From Orientallactaga sibirica (taxonomy: Eukaryota > Chordata > Mammalia > Rodentia > Dipodidae): DNA of 64,000 nucleotides. The notes under the pieces were generated by a model. That model made no database searches. It was not told the origin of the DNA and saw only the letters and a list, made by a program, of their open reading frames with translations. The DNA is taken from the NCBI GenBank assembly GCA_036365145.1, contig JAEOAD010002183.1:310001-374000 (forward strand), in the 5' to 3' direction. The translations under genes were made by a program, and so were the position numbers. Positions 55,475-64,000 of the stretch are shown piece by piece (positions within the stretch are counted from its first letter, which is position 1; every line of letters begins with the position of its first letter).

Positions 55475-55780
55475 GGGTTGAGGACATAGCTCAGTAAAGT
55501 GCTTACTGTACAAGTGTGAGGACCTGAGTTCTCATCTCCAGAACCATGTAAATGCCAGAAATGGGAGTGCACAGCTATAATTCCAGCCCTCCTATGCCAA
55601 GAGAGAAGCAGAGAGAGGGGAATCCCAGAAGCTCATAGGCCAGCTATCCTGGTGTTCACAGTGTGAACAAGAAACCTACCTCAAACAAGGTGAAAGGCAA
55701 GGACTACCACCGGAAGTTGTCCTCTCAACTCCACATGCACACCATGGCCCACATAGCCCCCCCCCCAGACACACACATGA
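55475..55780 (+). mobile_element. B4-type SINE
   Basis: GGTTGAGGACATAGCTCAGT, GTGTGAGGACCTGAGTTCTC, ATAATTCCAGCCCTCCTATG, GGAAGTTGTCCTCTCAACTC, CACATGCACACC. Confidence 0.82.
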
Positions 55781-55799
55781 TCAAAAATACATTAGCCCA

Positions 55800-55967
55800 G
55801 CCGGGCATGGTGGCACACACCCTTAATCCCAGCACCCAGGAGGCAGAGGTAGGAGGAATGGCATGAGTTCAAGGGCCACCCTGAGACTACATAGTGAATT
55901 CCAGGACATCTGGGCTAAAGTGATATCCTACCTCAAAACAAAACAAAACAAAACAACAAAAAAAAAA
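55800..55967 (+). mobile_element. B1 SINE with target site duplication
   Basis: GCCGGGCATGGTGGCACACA, TGAGACTACATAGTGAATTC, CTACCTCAAAACAAAACAAA. ACATTAGCC occurs just before and just after the element. Confidence 0.96.
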
Positions 55968-56490
55968 CATTAGCCTGTATCAGGTTTTGTATTCTGTTTT
56001 AGCAACACAAAAGTCCTAAGAAACTTGTAAAGGACATTCTAGCTAAAATAAAACTTAAGGATTAATAAATCTTTGATAAAGACACAGAGACAAAATCATA
56101 TGAAAGATGACAGGCAATAAGGCTGAGAGTCAGGTTGATGATTTTGGGGCTATAACAGTTAACTGCAGCTAAATTTTCCTCTCAGCATAGAAATGTCAAA
56201 TGTGACTGTCCTTTAACTTCATTCCCCCTTCTTTCACTGTCTTTCTGGTTAGTTCACTTAGTAATAGGTTTCATGGCGGCGTCTTTACAGATATGTGTCA
56301 TTATATTTTGATTTCATCCACACACTTTCCTATTTTGTGCCCCTCCCACCTCCAGCTGATTTCCCCCTTTCCCCCAGTTAGCCTTCCTTCTGCTTTCATA
56401 GCACATTTTCCATTATCCTATTTCCCCTTTTCTTAAGATCTCTTCTTCCCCTTTGTGATCCCCTCCTAGTTTCATGACCTACACACATTC

Positions 56491-56495
56491 GCGCA

Positions 56496-56531
<36 letters not shown>
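56491..56531. repeat. (CG/CA)n microsatellite
   Basis: GCGCACGCGC followed by about 15 CA units. Confidence 0.95.
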
Positions 56532-56534
<3 letters not shown>

Positions 56535-56581
56535 TTTTAAACTTGAGTTCGCATATTAGAGAAAATATGGTGTTTGTCTTT

Positions 56582-56757
56582 CCTTTTTTTTTTTTTTTAA
56601 TGTTGTTTTTTTTTGTTTTTTGAGGTAGGGTCTCACTCTAGCTCAGGCTGACCTGGAATTCACTATGTAGTCTCAGGGTGGCCTCGAACTCACGACAATC
56701 CTCCTATCTCTGCCTTCCAAGTGCTGGGATTAAAGGTGTGTGCCACCACGCTCAGAA
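56582..56757 (-). mobile_element. B1 SINE, antisense, inside the older L1
   Basis: T run, GAGGTAGGGTCTCACTCTAG, CTCGAACTCACGACAATCC, TGGGATTAAAGGTGTGTGCC. GTGTTTGTCTTT flanks both sides (near 56570 and 56758). Confidence 0.95.
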
Positions 56758-56949
56758 GTGTTTGTCTTTCTGAGCCTGGTTTATTTCACTTAACATACTA
56801 ATTTTCATTTTATCCATTTTTCCTGAAAATATTTAATTTTTCATTATGGTTACATGAAATTCCATTGGGTATGTATACCACATTTTTTAATGCACTCATC
56901 TGTTGATGGACATCTAGACCAGTTCATTTCCTATAATTCCAGCCTTTGG

Positions 56950-57365
56950 TAGACTTTCAAACAATAGGACTACTTAACTGAGTATCTGTTGGGGACTTAC
57001 AAGCTTATGGGGAGGGAAGGGACATGCCAAACATGGATACCACTTTGCCAGAACTTGTGTTTTGGTTAAGAACATCAGAGCATCAGAATATACTACAAGG
57101 ATATCCAAACAAGTGTGAGGGTGAGTGATGAAGCAGCCAGAGACTGAGGCTGAGACTCACCGAGGACAATGAGGGGCAGCAAGCTTCAGGGAAGAAGCAT
57201 GCTTAGTTGAAGCTTAAAAGGCAGACACGGAAATGGCCAAAGTGTCTGTTTGCCAGGCCTTTTCTAAGAGCATTTCACAGAGAATGTTCCAAGCCCATAG
57301 GTCTTATTGTAGAAATTACAGACAAGATTTGGAAAGAGAAAACTCTCTTTATAAAAGATTACATT
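56950..57365. other. Unique intronic sequence, no feature seen
   Basis: About 415 bp; the frame beginning at 57207 is short and runs into a SINE. Confidence 0.4.
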
Positions 57366-57366
57366 A

Positions 57367-57590
57367 GAGCTGGAGAGATGGCTCAACAGTTAAAAGCACT
57401 TGCTTGCAAAGCCTGATGTTCGATTCCCCAGTACCCATGTAAAGGCAGATGCACAAAGTGACACATGCATTTGGAATTCATTTGCAGTAGCAGGAGGCCC
57501 TGGCATGCCCATACTCACTTCTCTCTCTATCTTTCAGTCTCTCTGCTTTTTTTTTCTCTTTATCTCTAAAATAAATTTAAAATATTTTTT
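57367..57590 (+). mobile_element. tRNA-derived SINE (first of a same-strand trio)
   Basis: AGCTGGAGAGATGGCTCAAC, TTCGATTCCCCAGTACCCAT, CATTTGGAATTCATTTGCAG, TC/T-rich tract, AAATAAATTTAAAATA tail. Confidence 0.94.
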
Positions 57591-57592
57591 TA

Positions 57593-57815
57593 GGGCTGGA
57601 GAGATTGCTCAGTGGTTAAGGCACTTTCCCTGTAAAGCCTAACAACCTAAGTTTGATTCCCTAGTACCCATGTAAAGCCAGATGCAAAGTGGCATATGTG
57701 TCTAGTGTTTGTTTGCAATGGCTGGAGACTCTGATGTGCCTGTTTTTCTCTCTCTCTCTCTCTCTCTCTCTCCCCCCCCTCTCTCTCTCTCCTCTCCCCT
57801 CCCTCCCCACAGGAT
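57593..57815 (+). mobile_element. tRNA-derived SINE with expanded CT tract
   Basis: GGGCTGGAGAGATTGCTCAG, GTTTGATTCCCTAGTACCCA, GTGTTTGTTTGCAATGGCTG, then an interrupted pyrimidine tract at 57745-57810. Confidence 0.94.
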
Positions 57816-57861
57816 GGGAGCAGACTGTGAGCAAGCTTGTGACTCAAAAAGCAGTGGATGT

Positions 57862-58006
57862 TGGGGTATGGTGGTGCACACCTTTAATCCCAGCACTAAG
57901 GAGGTTGAGGTAGGAGGATCATCACTGCGTTCGAGGCCAGCCTGAGATTACATAGTGAATTCTAGGTCAACGGGGGCTAGAGACAGACCCTGCCTTAAAA
58001 AGAGAA
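57862..58006 (+). mobile_element. B1 SINE
   Basis: TTGGGGTATGGTGGTGCACA, CACTAAGGAGGTTGAGGTAG, TGAGATTACATAGTGAATTC, CTGCCTTAAAAAGAG. Confidence 0.93.
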
Positions 58007-58017
58007 ATTTAACAGCA

Positions 58018-58094
58018 TTATATTAGAATAATATAATTATATAATAATTTATAATATAATATATTACATAATTATATAATAATATAATATAATT
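58018..58094. repeat. AT-rich imperfect palindrome
   Basis: About 77 bp made almost only of A and T, built from TATAATA/TATTATA words that can self-pair (for example ATAATATAATTATATAATA). Confidence 0.85.
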
Positions 58095-58099
58095 GCCTG

Positions 58100-60045
58100 T
58101 GTTCATCCGTTCTGTTTGACCCTGTGTCTTATGAGGACAGTCACGAGTGGGTCTGCACTCAACCTCAGGGCACTGTGTGTAGGTGATAGCAACCAAACAC
58201 AGTGCTGAAAGAGAAAAGGAAAGTATTACTAACTCTTAGCCTAACAGTGGTCCTACAGACACATGCTTTATATGAGAGAATTCCTTGGCAATTCCCTGAC
58301 CAATATTTTATCAGCTGAAAATGCCAAATCCAAAACATTTTATAATATTCACAAGAAGGTACTGCCAAGTAGCTTAGCTTTTATTCCTCTTACATGCAAA
58401 AGGAAGATGAGCTTAAGTCTAAGGATATGCTTTTTATTTTTAATATCATGTGGCAGAGTGCAAGGCCCTGATAGATAAAAATATCCATCTTTTCTCTCTG
58501 AACTTTCTCTTAACATGAACAGAAAGTATAATTTATTAATGTTCTCAACCAATTAGCTTCCACCCACAGCAAAGGTCTTTGCAGTTCTAACACTGGCGGC
58601 ATTCCTTCCAACAGGCAGGTACCGAAGCTGCTCATCGGACCAAGCCCAGGCTACCTAGATTTAGCATTCCGGTCATTTCCTAATGAAGCAAGAATCAAGT
58701 CTCTGAGACAAATATATATTTTTGAAAATGAGTTTCCTTAGTTGTCTCATTGAAATTTAATGAAATATCAGTTGGTGAGATTGTTTTCACTTCCCACCAG
58801 CTCATTTCTGTGAGAACCAGCAAAAAAAAAAAAAAAAAAGGAACTAGAAAACAATAGCCCAAGACAAAGACAAAATGCCTTTCTGCAGTATTCAAAGAAG
58901 GTGTGGGCGAGATATGCAAGGCATGTTTACCTTGTGGGGTTCCGAGTTAGCTATACAGCCGTGTCTCCCATGTACATTTTTACACCATTTTCATAACATC
59001 TCATCAATAAGCACTCTATGAAAAATTGTTATGTGGAAGTTATGAAAAATATCTTGGCTGGCTAAAGGTATTATATAAATATATCCCCTGGAGTGAACAA
59101 ACTGCACCCGATGTAATTTAAATTTCTAATTAGGAATAGCACTGGTTTGATTAAAAAAGAAATGTAGTCAAGAACAAAAATTCAGAAAGAGATAGATGAC
59201 TAAGTAATACACAACTTCAAGCCAAATAACAGACATGTGAACTTTACTATCCTACCAAAACCTGGCTTAATATTTTTCATAGCTCAAGAAAATCTTGTCC
59301 TTGGATATGATTGGAGGGATGAAGGACAGGTGAAATGAAAGACAGCGTATATTTTTCTAGGTATGAAACTCCATGTTGGCTTTTATTATATGATCTTCAG
59401 TGTAGGAATCTGAAGCTTATTGTTTTTAATGACTATGAGATTGAGGCATTTTGGCTATAAGAGTTGTCTTTTAAATAGACTAAATTTGCATGCAAAACAA
59501 ACAAACAAACAACAACAACAACAAAAAACCCAAGATGGAGCTGATTAAATTACCTTGGACCCCATGCTTGTTATACCTGTCTTGATGCAGTGTTCCACAC
59601 TCTGATATGAATAAATTCACAAATTCTCTCTGATTTCAGAATCTGCAGAACCTGAAATATTAACTGCACTCCCAAGGAGCTGATGTGTAGCTACTGAGTT
59701 CTTTAGCAATGTTTGAAGGCAGGAATAGGCTCCCAGAAGGTAAAGAGAAACAAACAAAACCACAAGAAGCTTCGTGCCTATGGTGCCCTGATAAACATTA
59801 GAAAAATGTGCATACACAGACACATATGGCCTAGGGTCCCCAGGTCTGTGAGGCACGGCAAGTTTACACAAGTCAAAAGAATGTGCTCTTTTTTTCATGT
59901 AGTGGTAAACCCATATTAGGTTCATGTTTTGGCATATATTTCAGTTCTGTATTACTATTCAGATGGGCAAATCTATGTGTTTAACAATCTGTACCAATAT
60001 GTAGGGTAGATCTGAGATGTTATATTTATTCACTTAAAAATGTAT
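58100..60045. other. Unique intronic sequence, no exon supported
   Basis: About 1.9 kb, the longest repeat-poor stretch of the upstream EPSTI1 intron. It includes a short (CAA)n at 59497-59526 and a poly(A) at 58822. Frames at 58695-58919 and 59617-59925 have no splice context. Confidence 0.4.
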
Positions 60046-60049
60046 ACCA

Positions 60050-60235
60050 TGCTGGAGAAATGGCTTAGTGGTTAAAATGCTTGCTTGCAAAGCCTAAGGA
60101 TCCAGGTTCAGTTTCCAATAACCATGCAAGTCAGATGCACATGGCTAGAGACCCTGGTATGCCCATTCTCTTTCCCTCCCTCCTTCTCTCTCTCTTTCAT
60201 AGATAAATAAATAAATAAAAATAATTTAAAAAAAA
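60050..60235 (+). mobile_element. tRNA-derived SINE (first of three in a row)
   Basis: ATGCTGGAGAAATGGCTTAG, GGTTCAGTTTCCAATAACCA, a deletion before GGCTAGAGACCCTGGTATGC, AAATAAATAAATAAAAATAA tail. Confidence 0.94.
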
Positions 60236-60239
60236 AAAA

Positions 60240-60455
60240 GGGTGGCTGGAAAGATTTCTCAGTGGTTAAGGCACTTGCCTGCAAAGCTTAAGGATCTGAG
60301 TTCAATTCCCAGTGCCCATGTAAAGCCAGATGCACAAGGTGGCACATGTGTCTGGAGGTCACTTGCAGTGGCTATAGACCCTGGCACAGCCATTCTCTCT
60401 CTTTTTCTCTCTCTCTCTCAAATAACAAGTAAATAAATAAATAAAATATAAAAAT
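60240..60455 (+). mobile_element. tRNA-derived SINE (second of three)
   Basis: GGTGGCTGGAAAGATTTCTC, AGTTCAATTCCCAGTGCCCA, GTCTGGAGGTCACTTGCAGT, (CT)n, AAATAAATAAATAAAATATA tail. It begins in the A-rich tail of the copy before it. Confidence 0.94.
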
Positions 60456-60507
60456 TTAAAACCCATATACTATAAATGGTATCCATGAAACAAAAGTTGG
60501 CAAGAAT

Positions 60508-60722
60508 GGACTGGAGAGATGGCTCAACAATTAAGGTGCTTGCCTACAAAGCCTAACGACCCAAGTTCAATTCCCCAGTACCCATGGAATGTCAGATGCA
60601 CAAAGTGGCGCATGCATCTGGAGATCCTTTTCAGTGGCTGGAGGCCCTGGTGCACCCATTCTTTCTGTATGTTTCTCTCTGCTTGCAGATTAATTAATCA
60701 CTTAATTTTAAAATAATTTTTT
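60508..60722 (+). mobile_element. tRNA-derived SINE (third of three)
   Basis: GGACTGGAGAGATGGCTCAA, GTTCAATTCCCCAGTACCCA, GGCGCATGCATCTGGAGATC. The CT tract is short. TTGGCAAGAATGGA before and TTGGCAAGAATTAA after (near 60723) give a TTGGCAAGAAT duplication. Confidence 0.95.
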
Positions 60723-60729
60723 TAACACT

Positions 60730-61345
60730 TGGCAAGAATTAACTCAATACAAAAAGTGTATATGAAGTACAATATTGTAGACACCGCAATCTTTAGAGGT
60801 CAAAATTAAGGATAGATGTATATACTGGGCTAATTGGTAGTTATGAACTCACAACATATCTAAAAAGCTGCTTCCTCAGGAAAAAGGAAGACTTTGTGTT
60901 TGTTTTCAAAATAGCGATATCAGGTCTGAGATTTGATTTGACTGTACTTACAATCTAATAAGCTGGCCTGCTTCTGCTCTGTGCATGTTGGCAGCAGACA
61001 TGAAATTCCTGTGTCAGAGACAGCATTTTTTTTTTCTTTCCTCCAAGTAGCATGGCAGTAAGTTCATTTACAGCAGCTCTGTCTGGCTCCAGGTCCTAGG
61101 AGGGTAGCAGGTGAATGCTTCACACCCAATGTGTTTGCCACATAGCTGAGGAACACTGAACTAGGGGAATCTACTTTCTGAATCAGGGATCGGCTCAGAC
61201 TGGCCTTGACCTCTCAATTCTCCTGCTTCAGCTTGGATAACAGATGTTCATCACCATATCCTGTTAACTTGACACTATAACAGCAGGTGGTAAGCAATCC
61301 TTATTTCCCAAGGTTCCCAGTTAGATAAATAACACTAAGAAGCAG
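60730..61345. other. Unique intronic sequence, no feature seen
   Basis: About 600 bp; part near 61180-61265 (GACTGGCCTTGACCTCTC, TCTCCTGCTTCAGCTTGG) may be an old antisense 7SL-type fragment. Confidence 0.35.
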
Positions 61346-61349
61346 CCCA

Positions 61350-61490
61350 GGTTAGCTGGGTGTGGTAGTACGCTCCTGAAGTTCCAGCTGCTCAACAGAG
61401 GGAGGTCAGAGGATCACTGAAGCCCAGGAACTCAAGATAAGCTAAACAATATACAGCTAAATAATACAGCAAGACCTGATTTAAAAATAA
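61350..61490 (+). mobile_element. Old B1-like SINE
   Basis: TTAGCTGGGTGTGGTAGTAC, AGTTCCAGCTGCTCAACAGA, GAGGATCACTGAAGCCCAGG, AGCAAGACCTGATTT: older 7SL-type monomer. Confidence 0.65.
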
Positions 61491-61527
61491 TAATAATAAT
61501 GATAAAGAAATAGGTCACGGGGAGGTG

Positions 61528-61691
61528 AGCCGGGCGTGGTGGCACACTTGCCTTTAATCCCAGCACTCAGGAGGCAGAGGTAGGAGGATCACCATGAGTT
61601 CAAGGCCAGCCTGAGACTATGTAGTGACTTCCAGGTCAGCCTGAGCTAGAGTGAGACCCTATCTCGAAAAACCAAAAAAAAAAAAAAAGGA

Positions 61692-61731
<40 letters not shown>

Positions 61732-61760
61732 GGGAAAGGAAGGAAGAAAGAAAGAAAGAT
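61528..61760 (+). mobile_element. B1 SINE with (GAAA)n tail
   Basis: GCCGGGCGTGGTGGCACACT retains CpG; TGAGACTATGTAGTGACTTC; TATCTCGAAAAACCAAAAAA; tail expanded into (GAAA)n at 61689-61759. Confidence 0.95.
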
Positions 61761-61964
61761 GAAGGGGTACAGGAAAGTATGGGCAAGAGAGAGGCATGGG
61801 AGATGATTATAATGTACTTTGTACAAATACAAAATTTATTAATAAAATAAAGAAAATGCAGAAAAAGATTTTGTAAAACATTTAAAAGTTACAATCCTAA
61901 TATCAAAGATTATAACAGTTTTATTGGGTAAAATTCTATCCCACCTATGTTCATCACCTTTTAT

Positions 61965-62338
61965 GCATGTGTATGTGCATGTGGTTTGTATGCTTGTATA
62001 TGCTTATTGTATGTGTGAGCAAACACAGGAGCATGGGCACATGTGCCTGCACGTGTACATGTATACAGAGGCCAGGGATCCACAGTGGTTGTTTCTCTCA
62101 ATCATTTTCCACCTTATTTTTGTGAGACAATGTCTCTTACTGAACCAGGAACTCACCAATTTGGCTAAACTAGCTCGCCAGCAAGGCCTGGGGCCCCTAT
62201 CTCTGCCTCCCCAGAACTGAGATTAGAGGCATGTGCCACCAGACCTAGCATTTTACGTAGATACTGGAGATCCAAACGCAGGTCCTTATGCTTGCACAAC
62301 GAACACTTTACTCACTGAGCCATCTCTCTAGCCCCAGT
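61965..62338 (-). mobile_element. B4-type SINE, antisense
   Basis: TG-rich start, ATACAGAGGCCAGGGATCC, GTGAGACAATGTCTCTTACT, GCATGTGCCACCAGACCTAG, CTCACTGAGCCATCTCTCTA. Nearly full length. Confidence 0.8.
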
Positions 62339-62339
62339 T

Positions 62340-62482
62340 TTCTGTTGGGATAGAGTCTCACTATGTTTCCAAGCCTGGCTTTTAAGCTCAGGATGTAATC
62401 CAGGCTGGCCTCAAACTCATAATTTTCCTGTCCCAACCTCTCAATTGCTGGGATTACAAACAGGTGCTGCCAAGCCTGGCTA
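62340..62482 (-). mobile_element. Older B1 SINE, antisense
   Basis: GGGATAGAGTCTCACTATGT, TCCAGGCTGGCCTCAAACTC, TTGCTGGGATTACAAACAGG. Lacks the CACTATGTAGTCTC signature of younger copies. Confidence 0.8.
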
Positions 62483-62499
62483 TGTTTGTAAAAACTTTT

Positions 62500-62658
62500 T
62501 TTTTTTCTTCATTTTTCAAGGTAGAGTCTTACTCTAGCTCAGGCTGACCTGGAAAATTCCCTATGTAGTCTCAGGGTGGGCTCGAACTCACAGTAATCCT
62601 TCTATCTCTGCCTCCCAAGTGATGGGATTAGAGGCGTGTGTCACCACACCCAGCTGTA
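62500..62658 (-). mobile_element. B1 SINE, antisense
   Basis: CAAGGTAGAGTCTTACTCTA, CCCTATGTAGTCTCAGGGTG, GTGATGGGATTAGAGGCGTG. Confidence 0.94.
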
Positions 62659-62697
62659 AAAATCACATTTTAATAACATTTTTTGTTGTTTTATAAA

Positions 62698-62888
62698 AAA
62701 ATATTTTAATTTATTTATTTGAGAGAGAGAGAGAGAGAGAATGTATGGACACCCCAGAACCTCTTGCTGCCACAAATTAATTCCAGACACTTTGTGCATC
62801 TGGATTTACATGTGTGGGAAATTGAACCTGGACCAGAAGGCTTTGCAAGCAAGCCCCTTTAACCACTGAGCCCTCTCCCCAGCCCTCA
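62698..62888 (-). mobile_element. tRNA-derived SINE, antisense
   Basis: TTAATTTATTTATTTGAGAG with (GA)n, CTCTTGCTGCCACAAATTAA, CATCTGGATTTACATGTGTG, CCACTGAGCCCTCTCCCCAG. Confidence 0.94.
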
Positions 62889-62947
62889 AGTACAATTTTA
62901 TATCTTGGTTTCATTTATAAGTGGTTTCCTCCATTCAATTATACATG

Positions 62948-63108
62948 TAACGCTGGGTATGGTGGCCCATGCCTTTAATCCCAGCACTCGGGAGGCAGAG
63001 GTCAGAGGATTGCCATGAGTTCAAGGCCAGCCTGAGACTACATAGCGAATTCCAGGTCAGCCTGATCTAGAGTGAAACCCGACTTTGAAAAATAAAACAA
63101 AATACATG
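62948..63108 (+). mobile_element. B1 SINE
   Basis: ACGCTGGGTATGGTGGCCCA, CACTCGGGAGGCAGAGGTCA, TGAGACTACATAGCGAATTC, CGACTTTGAAAAATAAAAC. ATACATGTAA occurs on both sides, a target duplication. Confidence 0.96.
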
Positions 63109-63109
63109 T

Positions 63110-63408
63110 AAACATGCTTAATACCAAATGTCTTAACATGTATGCACCATAATACAGTATCTAGCTATTTAATTTGTTTCAGATATTCACAATCATGAGT
63201 AATCCTGCCATCTGTACAAAACAAAGCTTTGCAGAGATCATTGTATAGAAGAAGGTTCTAATAGTCATTTGTCACTAGAAAAGAACTCAAACTCATGGCA
63301 GGGATGTGACAACATTTAGGTTTTGTCCCTTAGACCTCCCATTTGCATTTCCAAGGTTCCACAGATATCTTCATCATATGAGTAACTTCTACTCTTACGT
63401 CGGTTTGT
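63110..63408. other. Unique intronic sequence, no feature seen
   Basis: About 300 bp between two B1 copies with no recognisable element. Confidence 0.4.
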
Positions 63409-63421
63409 CCTCAAGTTTTCT

Positions 63422-63580
63422 TTTGAGGGGGAGTAAAGATTTTAAGTAGGGTCTCACTCTAGCCCAGGCTGACCTGGAATTCACTATGTAGTCTCAGGGT
63501 GGCCTTTAATTCATGGCGATCCTTCTACCTCTGCCTCCCGAGTGCTGGGATTAAAGGCGTGTGCCACCATGCCCAGCTTC
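63422..63580 (-). mobile_element. B1 SINE, antisense
   Basis: GTAGGGTCTCACTCTAGCCC, ACCTGGAATTCACTATGTAG, GTGCTGGGATTAAAGGCGTG. TCCTCAAGTTTT flanks both sides (63409 and 63582). Confidence 0.96.
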
Positions 63581-63599
63581 TCCTCAAGTTTTAATCTGG

Positions 63600-64000
63600 A
63601 AGAAACACTGGTGCTTCCCAATGTTCATCCTCACTTTCTCCTTACTAACAGCACACCTGTACTATTCAGGTTGACACTCTTCCCAGTTAAAGGACTATAG
63701 AACTCAAACTTTACAGCTCGGTATAACCATGATTGAGTTTGAGACATGGACATGTGGGTAGAAGCCACTAAGAGAGACTTGGAGGATGGCTCTTTAAGTG
63801 TCAGACAGGTAGAAGAAGGTTTTGTGATGCCTTTCCCCTTTTCTGAAGGCCAAAGTGATCCCCAAAGCTCAAGCAGCTACCTTGGTCAGTGGTGCAACTT
63901 GAGTACAGATGTCTTCCGTAAGGAACGGCAGAGCAGAAAGAGAAAACCAGTCTGTGCCCCTAATGTCAAGCTCCCAGTGCAAACCCAGAGTCAAACTGCC
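63600..64000. other. Unique sequence at the right edge, no first exon seen
   Basis: About 400 bp without a CpG-rich promoter or start codon context, so the EPSTI1 first exon and promoter are expected further right. Confidence 0.45.

Larger units (their letters stand above)
56270..56945 (-). mobile_element. Older L1 3' end, antisense, split by a B1
   Basis: CCCCTCCCACCTCCAGCTG region (3'UTR), then TTTCACTTAACATACTAATT, ATGAAATTCCATTGGGTATG, CATCTGTTGATGGACATCTA (ORF2 end reversed). More diverged than the L1 copies in the left half. Confidence 0.7.

Noticed and set aside
1..64000. CRISPR arrays, operons, phage or plasmid features
   Set aside because: No regularly spaced direct repeats or prokaryotic genes; the repeats present are dispersed mammalian transposons and microsatellites.

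Overview
This window is mammalian nuclear DNA, not prokaryotic. It is AT-rich, has no long open frames, and is packed with 7SL-derived B1 SINEs, a second very abundant tRNA-derived SINE with a (TC)n-(AATA)n tail, B4-type SINEs, one ID element, several L1 copies, MaLR-like LTR pieces, and old MIR/L2 remnants. B1, B4 and ID together indicate a rodent. The particular B1 and tRNA-SINE consensus seen here matches what I associate with jerboas (Dipodidae, probably Jaculus). The species call is recognition from memory, not a search result.

The only gene I can support is the middle of EPSTI1 (epithelial-stromal interaction 1) on the minus strand. Five consecutive coding exons with intact splice sites lie at 52753-52811, 50197-50280, 48606-48679, 47386-47469 and 33778-33851. 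Their intron phases agree exactly and they join into one open frame of 375 nt (125 codons). They encode the YTLIAPN region, the EKWKQQNRAKPVHLVPRRL region and the charged coiled-coil region of the protein. The first coding exon must lie beyond position 64000. I could not find the exons after 33778, so 1-33777 is read as a large downstream intron, possibly with 3' sequence beyond base 1.

Layout. 1-10600: intronic sequence with L1 3' ends, B4/B1/tRNA-SINE clusters and a MaLR-like LTR end. 10608-14310: one L1 whose middle is inverted, with an unusual short templated insertion at the breakpoint. 14311-17400: unique sequence and SINEs. 17400-20590: an antisense L1 with nested SINEs. 20590-21490: an ancient L2 copy. 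22545-24520, 29665-30605 and 37075-38260: sense L1 3' ends. 26025-28780 and 30890-33580: mostly unique sequence, including a candidate conserved noncoding block near 31130-31700. 33778-52811: the EPSTI1 exons. 41545-42262: an older repeat split by a solo LTR. 52812-64000: EPSTI1 upstream intron with many SINEs and two LTR-like elements.

I see no CRISPR array, operon, bacterial gene or new enzymatic system. The most interesting structure is the internally inverted L1 with its templated junction.
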